This document shows, in pieces, positions 21,218 to 38,317 of a DNA stretch of 64,000 nt (position 1 is its first letter; every line of letters starts with the position of its first letter). This stretch comes from Marisa cornuarietis (taxonomy: Eukaryota > Mollusca > Gastropoda > Architaenioglossa > Ampullariidae). The position numbers and the translations under genes are program-made. Location of the stretch: contig SMMW01000153.1 of the NCBI GenBank assembly GCA_004794655.1, positions 1,302,001-1,366,000 on the forward strand. The letters are read 5' to 3'. The notes beneath the pieces were generated by a model. It had not been told where the DNA came from. It searched no databases and worked only from the letters and a program-made list of their open reading frames with translations.

Positions 21218-24200
21218 AACTGGTTCTTTTCATGTGTATCCGATTTGTGCTGCAACTATAGATTTTTTTCGTGTTGCATAGTAAAGTATCATTTATAATT
21301 CCCAGGCCTGACAAGAGGGGGAAACAGGGGGTTCTGGTCAGTGGATTTTTCCATTTTGTTTTCTTCTGTATAAACTTTTCAACTGTATCAAACTGTATAA
21401 ATGGGCACACTTAATTGCTTAACATTTTTCTCCATGATGACATACATTTTGGAAATGTTTTAAGGTTTATTTTTTTACACATAACATTTGTAGCAGCATC
21501 AGCTGGATGTTGATACAGTGAAATTGGGAATAACTGTACTTTTTGCAATAACCATCAAGGTCTAAGTCAATAGAAAAGTGTGATAGATATTTGGTCTTTA
21601 AAGTTTTTTCTAATTTATATTAACACGTTTGAATGGTGTGCTGTTCTTATGGCATTTTTGTGACTTTAGCTGAACATTTATTACGATGCTGCACAACTGG
21701 ATATTTGTATTCTGTCTAAAACTACTATGCATAGCAGTAATTTGGTGTCATTAATCTATAGCTAAATTAAACGAAATTGCAGTCAGTTGTCAAATTATTA
21801 ATTTATGCGATTTCTTGTATTTGTGAAGATAATTTTAATAGATGCTCTTAATTTTAAGGATGATATTGTCTGGCATTCTGGCAAAAACTAATAAGGTAAG
21901 TGAAATGGGAAGGTTAGTGCGAAAGAACTCAAAGCTGCATATAACCTCACTACCTTCTTTCATCTCACTCTGCATTTATTATATGTGGATTAATAGACTG
22001 ACGAATTTCTTTCGCCACCAGGTATTGCTGACATCCCATGAAAAAAATGTCTTTTTTAAGAGTAAGTTTTTATGTACATCTTATGTCTTACTGCTGTAAC
22101 CTAGATGGTTGCATCAGTTAACATTCGTTAAAATCTAGTCAGAAAGAACATGGCTGAAAATGAAGTATTGTAACCATTAGTGTGTCCTTAAAATCTAGAA
22201 GGTGTGCCAGAGCTGATCTGTTTGTATGGAAAGCACAGTTGGAAACAGCCATATGTCAAAGCAGTTTCCTCAAATACTTGCAAAGGCAGGTAATTATTTT
22301 TTAATAAAGCATAGATCGACAGTATTTAGATTTATTATTTTGATGTTAACAGTAAAATTTATTGAAAACAAATTTGGCATAGAGATTTAGTGTGGTAGCA
22401 GGTGTTCTTATGGCTAAGAATTTTTACTTGATTTTAAGCCCCACTCCCATTTAACCATATAATAGGGGATGAAAGGGAGACAAGCAGAAAATGGACATGG
22501 GTGGCATTTGTCATGTTCATCATTGTATATGTCATGATGCAGCTGGCCAGTTTATTAAACTATGGGTTGCTTAGTAATCTGTTAGTGCTGCATTGTTTTT
22601 GCATTGCACGAAGCACTAAGAAAGTGTCAGAAGTTGATAGCCCATACATTTTCATTTACAAATTTGAAAGAGAATCACTCTTAACTTCTTGTGCAGTTTT
22701 GAGTCACTGCCATTGTTTTTTTTTTCTTTACCTAACTGTATTGCACACAAAAAACTCTAATCAACCCCAAAACGTAACATTTCTGATGCAAATTTAAAAG
22801 TATTAGTTTGTACCTGCAATAACAGAGTGTTGGGCAAACAGCTCAAGTAAATAGATTCCAGGCTTCAGCTATATAGTTTTAGAGCTTCCTTTTGTATTTT
22901 CTACTATTTGCAAGAAGCTGCATAGTGTTTAATCTGTAAGCAATCATAGATTTAACTCATGAAGTTAACTCTTTCCATATTGCACCACTGAAGGCCAACG
23001 TCTTCATAGCTACAGCTCAATTGAGTTGAGACACCTGAATGAATGAGTAGATAAACTACAAGATATCATCTGTACATATTAGAGTTTATGTGATTTAGAG
23101 GCAACTTTTTTTGTCTATTTAGTGACACTGGGAAAGCCACCTAATAGACTTATAAAACACATCTGTACAAGCCAGAGTTTATCGGTGTGTACTATTTTGT
23201 TTCACATACTTCAATTTTTGCTTGGTAATGGCTTTAATTTTGCATTGGTTTTATGTAGTATGTCTACATATGAGCAATCTCTTTATGATACATGAAATTC
23301 TATGCATTATAACCCATTAATGCCATTCAGTGTGATCTAAAACGTCTTTCATGAGCAGCTGTTTTACAGACGTTCTATTGAAAATGTAACATTTGCTTAC
23401 TTCATTTATCCTTTACAACTATCAGGCTTCATCCAACTGCTCGTTTTTAAATGATTGTTGGTATTGTTTTACATGTCCTACAGTTTAAAGTTACTAAACT
23501 AATATAATCAAATATATCTTATCATTTGAGAGCAAATAGAGGATTTTATTCAGTTTAACATTCATCACAAGATGTCTGGAGATCTCTGAAGTGGTATAGT
23601 GAAGAGTAAATTTTTTTTTTGACTGTACTTGGAGTAATTTACTTCTGATGTATGAAAGCGTCAGTCCTTTGACATTACATGTAAGATTAAATACAGCACA
23701 AATGATATAAAAAGAAGTTTTTATGTTTCTCTTTAAATAATGGCCATAAAATGTTTAAGAAATATGAAAAAAAGTTGAGCAACTTAATTCCTCAAACATT
23801 AAAATTTAAATAATCTTAGTTTAAATTTAAGAGACACTCTTTTTATACTTGTTATGACTGCTATTCTCATGAAACACAAGAAGCCATTATTTCTTATACA
23901 CATAGGCTTTGTAAAATGGCTTTATGAAATTGTATCAAAATAATAAACTTAGTCATGATATTGTTCCTTTTCTAGTGGTATATAAGGATTTTGTTCAACT
24001 TTGGACAAAAATTTAATGTTTGAGTCAAATAAGGAGTAAAACAATTGTTGTTAAAAATAAATTTGGAGTCATGTCTATGTTTGTGTGCATGCAATCATGT
24101 GGGAAAAGCATTGCCAAAAACCTTTTTCTGACTAAAGCATTTTGGTGATAATACCAAGAAGTTCCTCGTTGAACTAAAGCAAAGGTCATTCAAAGAGATT

Positions 24201-25330
24201 TTAGTATTCAAAGCGTCAGTCAAATAAGTTTAAAATGTTTGTTGGAAAGTTTTGAGCCTTAACACACAATCTTCGCCATTTTCAACAGACTTTCACATAT
24301 ACCTCATAATTTGGTATCAACAATATTTCATAAAAGTTTCTGTATCATATTTTGTAACCAGATAGAGCAGTATATATAAATTGCTATTTCTGTCCTCTGC
24401 TTTGTATTTTATTTATGCTTACCAAATATGTTCTGGGGTGAAGAAACTATGAAAAATAAAATGCTGTACAATAATATTATAAACCGTTGATATCAAGCCC
24501 ACTCCTAGAATTCTTAAAAGGATCTAAATATGGAACTTTCAAAATAAAATCTCATTTACAAATGCAAATATGTGTTTTAAAAAAAATATTTAAAAAATAC
24601 TTGAATAATTCAGTTAACAGCATGTGTAATCTTCCAGTGCTTTGCAATTGCTGAATATATATGTTCACATATTTCATAGGTTTTTTTTTCAAAGGTGGAC
24701 CTTTTGTTTCAAAAGCATGCATCAAAACAAGAACACCAAGCAGAAATAAAAGAGTCATTCAAAGATTTTTAAAAAATTCGAAAAAGTCTAGTAAATTTTG
24801 AATTATACACTCACTGCTACAGTTTTATTTTAAATTCAGAAAATTATACAATTATAATTCTCAGTTTAATCCATTTCGTACAAAAACAGGAGTAGGAAGT
24901 ACTTGTCTTCTAGAATAGTCTGACTACCATTCATCCATTCATGAGACTTTACATGAATTAAACAACAAACTCTTGCAACACTTTCAAAACAAAGTATTTG
25001 TTAAAATAACTAAATATTATAGTGTTTCAAAAATATGTATTACAATCATGAATTTAAAAAAAAATTCACTGTGTTTGGGACTGCTAAACAATCATTTTGC
25101 ACACTGATTCATAAAACATTGTCAAAATATCTTACAATATTCATAGGACATCATCTTGATTTTTACTGTGTCTGATTGGGGCAGAGGTGGGAGATAGAAA
25201 CAGCAGCCTCAGAACCAAAATATGTATTTGTCTTCAATTTAAATTTAAAAATAACAACATGCTTTTCTTTTTTTTTTTTGTTGCTTTAAACAAACTCCAC
25301 AGTCACAGATTAATAAAATGAATGAACTGA
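21218..25330. other. Intergenic / 3' flank region without a convincing gene
   Basis: Four kilobases of AT-rich DNA between the membrane-protein gene and the 3' end of ASL. It must hold the 3' UTRs of both genes. Candidate plus-strand AATAAA signals occur near 22304 and 24453, and a minus-strand one (TTTATT) near 24831 for ASL. An exon-like open segment at about 22202-22287 is bounded by AG and GT but cannot be joined to a gene with confidence. Confidence 0.45.
21303..21356 (+). mobile_element. Fragment of the second hAT family's left end
   Basis: CAGGCCTGACAAGAGGGGG, then ACAGGGGG and TCAGTGGATTTTT match the first 100 bases of the element at 49164. About 40 GC-rich bases present there are missing here. 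No right terminus or target duplication was found, so this is a relic or a deleted copy. Confidence 0.65.
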
Positions 25331-31935
<6,605 letters not shown>

Positions 31936-34035
31936 TCCTGCCTTGTTTTTGTCTCAAAATATGGAAAGCAGCAGCACTCTCTGCATGCAATTACTGTAAA
32001 AAGAAGAAAAATGTGAAATACAATATTTTCTCATCATCATCATCATTGATACTGGCATCAAAAACATGTGCAATGGAAAAAAAATAAGGGGTATTTCATA
32101 CAGGCTTCTATATAACCCTAAAAACAAATGAAACATATGTTCCTTTCATATCCTGCATCACTGATCACTGACTGCAAATAGCTAGTAACGAAAGGAATCA
32201 TGGTCTAGAAAAGCTATGGTCAGCTTATAAAGCCAATTGATTTTATTGATTACTACAGAAACCTGGTTAGCCACTTCTTGAAGATGACAGTGCCTGGCCA
32301 AGCAAACAGTCTGAGTAGAAACAGTTTTGCTATAATATTGCATTATATATTTTGTGTTCTTCTCAAACAGAAAACGTAAAATTTGCGGAGAATGTTGTTT
32401 TGTGTTTGTCTAGGTGAATGTGCAAAAATGAGATGCAAACATATGTGTATGTTGGTTAAGCTACACTGAAAAGCTGAAAAAGGTCACAAAAGTCTTTTGC
32501 TGTTTTTGGCTAAAGCTGTGAATCTGTGATATATGGCGATGCATGTGCTTTATTTTCCTACACAATAAAAAAATTTTTTTTTAATAACCTGAAAAATATA
32601 AAATACACACATCCTGTCACAGACTTTGGGGGATAACTTTAAAAAACAAACAAACAAACAACAACAAATACAACACAAAAAAAACTTTGACTATGCTGGG
32701 TATCGATCACAGTCAATTTTGCCCAGCGGGAGTAGTGAAGTTCAGGGTGAGTAATGTTAAATAAAACGCGGAGATGGACAAAAATAAATGAGATGCCTTA
32801 TAATATAAATATCATCGCTGCAGGCTTAAAAAATTCATCGTTGCAACACACTATAAATAAATAATTCTGACGTACTGAATACGCTACCAAACACATGCAG
32901 TGACACAACGCGTCAGCAGCTGGTGAGTAGCCTTGACCCATCAAAAATATCTTTAAACTTTCTCGCAATTTTTTTATTTAATATCTGCTTACATTAGGTG
33001 ATTTCGACTCCGTTCTTTTTTTTGATATAGAAACGTATAGGTCTTATGGTACATGTATAAATGGCGTTCACATTTGAGAACTTTCTTGTTTTGTTATTAT
33101 TGAGGATAGGGGTAAGGGGGGGGGATAAGTGTGTGGGTAAACGCGGAGAATTCTTGCACTTTCTAGAGAGTTCACAAGGGAAGCCACTTCTATACACCTG
33201 CTTTGTTTAGCTTGATTTGTCGTAGTTTCGAGATCTGCAAGCTGATCAACAAGCTCTTCTTTTCTGCGTTAACAGGTGATGACAGTTAAGAAAAATAGTG
33301 CGTGCACAGTGTAAGCAATATCTAATATTGTGTGCGTGTATAGAAAAGAGACTTTCGTTTGACAGTAGATAGATTTTAAATTATTGCTGCAAGGGATGCG
33401 AAAGGTCCTCATCCAGACTGGTTAACTGCATTCAGCTAAGTTTGTTTGCATGGTTAGCATGCTATTTTGAATTACCTTAAAGAATAATGATCATGATGAT
33501 AAGTTTTAAAATGGAATAATCCTAGAATAATTGTTTATAGAAAGTGATTTTAATGTTACTCATTGATATTTGGTTTCTTTGAGTGACTAGATATAGAATC
33601 TATCTCGATCGAGTAATCATTACGATTATTTGTCACAGTCATGCTCCTCAATTTAAAGGGGATGGAAGTAACGAGTAAAGAATAGCAAAAGAAAAAAAGA
33701 GCACTCACTGGCGCTTTCGGCATGTATACGCATTCCTTTGTCATGTCATAGCAACTATAAATTAAGGACACGTTCACTACCAATTTAAGATGCACTAGAT
33801 GAACATGCTACTGAACGAGACTGTAGTAGACCGCCGGCAGTTGGTATTGTTCTCAGTCTTTGTAGAGTAAACATGTTTATGTGAAGTGGAGAAGAGTATA
33901 TAAGTGGTTTTGTACTTAAAACTGAATTTTCTGATGTCTGTCAAAGGGATTGGTTTATTTTTCTGCAGTTATTCAAGGACACACTCTCTTCATCTTTGTT
34001 TGTGAGGATTGTGCATGCACAGACTGGCCTAGGGC
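31936..34035. other. Divergent promoter region ASL / CCDC117
   Basis: Two kilobases between the start codons of two divergent genes. It should contain both promoters and any 5' UTR exons. I see an A/T-rich centre and a G run at 33116-33124, but no defined core-promoter motif. No additional gene is supported; the small open frames are random. Confidence 0.45.
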
Positions 34036-37000
34036 ATGGTGAGCTTTTTTCATCCTGTCTTCTCAGAAGCTTTTCCAGCATCTGCCATGTTCAATAACAA
34101 CAATTACCTTCCAAACTTGAACCACTGCCCTATCACGGACCAGTTGCAGAGTGCTCTAGGTACTCATCCACAGCCTTTAGGCGACCAACACACACTTGGT
34201 CTTCAAGGCTCAGGGATACAGGTGTACACCTCTGGTGCCAATTTTCGCTTCCTGTCTCCTACTCAAGGTACATCGGTGCCAACTTGGGCACCAGCAGTGA
34301 CTTCTGTTGGTATGACTTCTGCTCCTGGAGTGGGGGTAAACTGGCAGCATTCAGTACCAACACCCATGCCATGGGCCAATCATGTTCCCCCACATTTCAG
34401 TGCCCAAGCTTTGCAGACTATTTCAAGTCCACAGCAGTAAGTTTAAATTTGATGTATCTCTTCTTTACCATAAGTTTAATATACAGAGAGTATATGTGTC
34501 TGTTAACAACTCAAAAATCTTTGCTTTTCTTTGACAGCAGATTCTATTATGTTAAAAAAAAAGTCAGTAAAAGCAAAGGTAACCCTAACCTTTCCGTTAC
34601 TGGGGATTGAGGTGTTAAAGACCACACCCATATTGGGACCAGCTTTATTGTGAGAGTAGTGCCCATCACTTCACCCTCACTGCTTCTCCTAACCCTGTAT
34701 GGACTCACTCGAGTACCCATACAGCAGCTTGAGCAATAAGGGGAAGTATGTTATGCCACACAGGTTGGTATTGAACTAGTTAGTGTGTACATCTTCGACC
34801 TTTAAACTCAGGTGGTTTAACCAGTCAGCTAGCTGGTTCCTTATTGTGTAAATGGTGTACTCTGAGTTTGTGATAGGTTTACAACAGTAGCAATATGATC
34901 TATGACAGGAATTTTGACCTGACTCTTGTAGTGAAAAAGATATGTTATATGCCTCTTCAGGTGAAAGATTATTATTATGAAAGCTTTACTTAAATCATTA
35001 CTCCAATCTTAAATTTCCTTAAGGCCATCACATTAATGACATTTTAAAGAAAATTACAATAGTTATCACTTCCTGCTCCTCCAATATAACTAGAAAGGTA
35101 AAGTAAGAGTGTTGACAGTGTAGTGGACAGATTTTAAGATAGATTCACAAGTTTGATCAAATATACTTGCTTCTTTTCTCTCAGTATGTGTTTGCAAAAG
35201 TAATTACACCACACTTGCCTTCCTTCAAGTTTTATGAGAACATGCTTTAAAGTGAAAGTTGATTATTTTATTATGGTTTTACTTCAAAGCTGACTCTTCA
35301 TCTGGGGTTAAAAATCATTCTAAGAATTTAAAGTTTTACTGTCTCTTCAGGATTTACAGTCACAACCTTTTTTTTTATTGGTAGCATCACCATTGCTGGT
35401 TCTTCATAAGCTACTTTTGAGGGGTGGTGACTGTATATGTCCATACTTGCATATAATTTGTCACCTTTTGTCTATTTTAGTACTCAAATCTGGCAAAGCA
35501 AACCTTTCAAACTTTGATGTCATCATTGTTTCAGATCATCAGTGTCTTTTATTCGCCCCTTCCCTGCTGAAAGTCCTGGATCAGAGCATAACAGTGAAGT
35601 TTTTCCACACTCCATGCCTGTCTTTTCACATCATCGACTCCTAAAGCGCCGCTCACAGTCTCCCACTGGGGTTGAGTAAGCACCATTAGTACAATAAATT
35701 AAAAAAAAAGTTCTGTGTGGTTAGATGTAATCTGTTTATGGTTTTGGTGACAGTTAGTCATTAGACCTTCTCTATGTTGGTATGGATTTTGTACAAGAAT
35801 TTTTAATAGGAATTAAATTATTTCTTGGCTAAGCTTTGCAGGAAAATAACAGATTCAGTGATAATGGTTTTCTTCTTAGCAGTTTTATTTGTATCTGTAC
35901 ACATAAGATTCTACATATTATGATTCTGAAAAGTGTCTTCAAAGCTAGCATTTTCTTTGCACTTGCAAGTGGTACTTATGAATGTACCTGTGAATGCACA
36001 AGAAAAGTTGTAAAAAGAAACACAATCTTGATGCTATTAGTGTTGTATTATTCCAGTCAGTTACAAATACACTGTTTATGTTTCAAGGTTGATTTATGAA
36101 TTAAGGAAAACTTTTCAATAATAATAATAATAATACTGTGCCCAATTATAATGGGGCTTGTCATTATTATTTATAGAGGACCAACATCGAAAAGACGCTT
36201 GAGCGAAAAGATGGCAGCATGGTTTAAAGGCCTGCAAATCACTAATGGGCAAGAGACCCTCGGTGCAAATAGTGCAGAACTAGGAGCAAGCAGTTACCAA
36301 GATGGATGGCAACGATTTTGTGAACTAGAAAAAAGGTAGAGGCCAGGAAATCTTGGTCATATTTTAATAATGAGTCATATAGCTAGTGTGTGTGTGTGTG
36401 CGAGAATGCTCATAGATTTTGTATTTGAGGTCATATTTCGAATAAGCTGCAGCCACTGTCTTTTATTACAGGTGTTTTGGGATAGGTCTTTCACAGTACT
36501 ATCCTTTTGTTAAGTGTTGTGTGAACACAGATTTCAAGTATTTAAAAAAGATGTGTGAGTTTTATTTAAAACTTTGATGACTTGATATTCACTGCACTAA
36601 TTGGCAATGTTTTTGTATGCCTAACATTAATTTACAGACTTGAAGATGATCTTGATGTAGTGGAGGAAGACATAAAGAACAAAGAACCAAACGAACCACG
36701 TCTAGTATTTACTAATGGCATAAAAAAGAGTCTGACTCCAGAACCAATTCTTCCAGAAGCAGTCATCAACAAGATGTAAGTGACATCCGTGTTGGTGGGA
36801 TGTTGAAACATTAACAAAATAACCTTACTTTTTCGCATGTAAAAAAATGTTATTTCTGCATGGATACAGAATAGCAGTATATTGCAGAAATTCCCAGTTA
36901 TTTTGCTTTTTTATCTAAAATTTGTAACAAGTTCTTTTGTTAGATATGAAGACTGTTTTGTTTGGTTTAAGTAACTTCCAGATAATTGTATCCAGTTTTA

Positions 37001-38317
37001 CTTGTGTATATACTTATATATTTTAATTGTTTTTGTTTTTGTAACAGTAGGTGCCCAACTAATTTAATTAAAGAGAGTGTTGGTATTGGGTTAAGTAGGA
37101 CAGTGTATGTGAGACCTATTTGCAGTGCTGGCCATCAGGGCTTTTGGGTGGCCTGGTGGCATAACAGTTAGCACCTGTTGCCAGTGCAGTGAAGGTTGGG
37201 TGTCCTGAGTTCAGCTTTCATCTCGGGCACGCTGTTCTTTTCTCTGCATGTGGCATCTGTTTACATGGCTGGCTGCCTTGCTGTGATATAGCCTTAGTTA
37301 CTGAATCCCCGTAAAGTACCAATCCCCCCCCCACCCCCATTCAGGGCTTTTTTTTTTTAGGTACTCCAGTTTTCTCTCCCCACCCCAAAACACCTCTGCC
37401 CTAACAATAGGAAATCATTCCTATGTGGTAGCACTTTCCCACTAAACCAACTATAGCTTCCCATACTGACATGGTAATTTGGGTGGGAAATTCCCAGTGA
37501 GTGGGTTGAGGACATGGGTATTAGATAGGTGGTGGCAGCAATGATGATGATGATGATGGTTCATTCTCAGAAACAAACCATGCATGGAACTCATCTTGTG
37601 GCAGCCGCCAGAGGCGGTATTAAAGAACGAAAAGAACGACTTGGTGACACATGATGATAGTAAGAACAGCGCTAATAAGGGAGAGGATGAAATGACTGAA
37701 GTATCGGACCAGACAGACAAAGTTTCAGGAAGCTTGCAGATGGCAAACTGGTTTGATTCGGAACATTCCAGTAACAATCCAAGAATGCAGTAAGTGTTTT
37801 CTTGTATGAAAGCTGTTTTCAAAAACCTTTCGTCCAGTTTCTGCAAACATGCCACAAAACAAATCCTTTTAAAAAAAGTCAAGCATTAAATTTTATCAAT
37901 AATTTAAAATACAGATTAATCAGCTGTACCCACCTCCGTCCATCTTGATATTGCAAGTTTTCGTGAACAAAATTATCATCAATAGACATTCATACAAATT
38001 TTGTTTTTGTTTTTTTTTTTCTCTTCCTTGCCATAGTCTTCATTTTGCTATCATTTGTTGCAAATTCTCACACTCTATCATCAAAATCTCAAATGTCAGT
38101 AAAATAGTATTGGATATAGTGCATATATATGTGCACCTTACCTCACTCAATTGTTGAAGAGAACAAAAATTTATATGCCATATTGCTTGTTAAGGTCAGT
38201 AGTTATATATTTTATTACTTATAAATTCTTTTAAGAACCATTTTTGTTTCCAGGACGAACAGCACGGTGTTGACCACAAAAATGTTTGACTGCATGGATG
38301 ATGACATGGACCTTTGA
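34036..38317 (+). CDS. CCDC117: CCDC117-like protein (coiled-coil domain containing 117)
   Basis: Six exons (34036-34436, 35535-35675, 36177-36335, 36638-36775, 37571-37789, 38254-38317) join in phase to 373 residues. The first exon codes a Pro/Gln/Ser/Thr-rich disordered region (LNHCPITDQLQSALGTHPQP). Exon 2 holds a basic KRRSQSPTG motif and exon 3 WQRFCELEKR. Exon 4 starts LEDDLDVVEEDI and has LVFTNGIKKSL. Exon 5 carries the diagnostic MELILWQPPEAVL, matching MELVLWKP in vertebrate CCDC117. The tail ends in an acidic MDDDMDL, again like the vertebrate EEEMEL end. The family is poorly characterised; vertebrate CCDC117 has been linked to the cytosolic iron-sulphur targeting factor MMS19. An alternative start is the in-frame ATG at 34087. 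A TIR element and possible 3' UTR follow. Confidence 0.85.
34597..34848 (-). mobile_element. tRNA-derived SINE, minus orientation, in CCDC117 intron 1
   Basis: Read on the minus strand, the head has GCTAGCTGACTGGTTAAACC (A-box-like) and AGTTCAATACCAACC (B-box-like) about 50 bases later. The body contains GTGATGGGCACTACTCTCAC and AACACCTCAATCCCCAG. The body matches the repeat at 50797-50990, also on the minus strand, so this is a real dispersed family. Confidence 0.7.
37138..37480 (+). mobile_element. tRNA-derived SINE in CCDC117 intron 4
   Basis: GGTGGCCTGGTGGCATAACA followed by GTTAGCACC is an A-box-type head, and CCTGAGTTCAGCTTTC sits where a B box is expected. A C/T-rich body with poly-C follows, and TTCCCAGTGAGTGGG lies near the end. 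It differs from the family at 34597. Confidence 0.6.
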
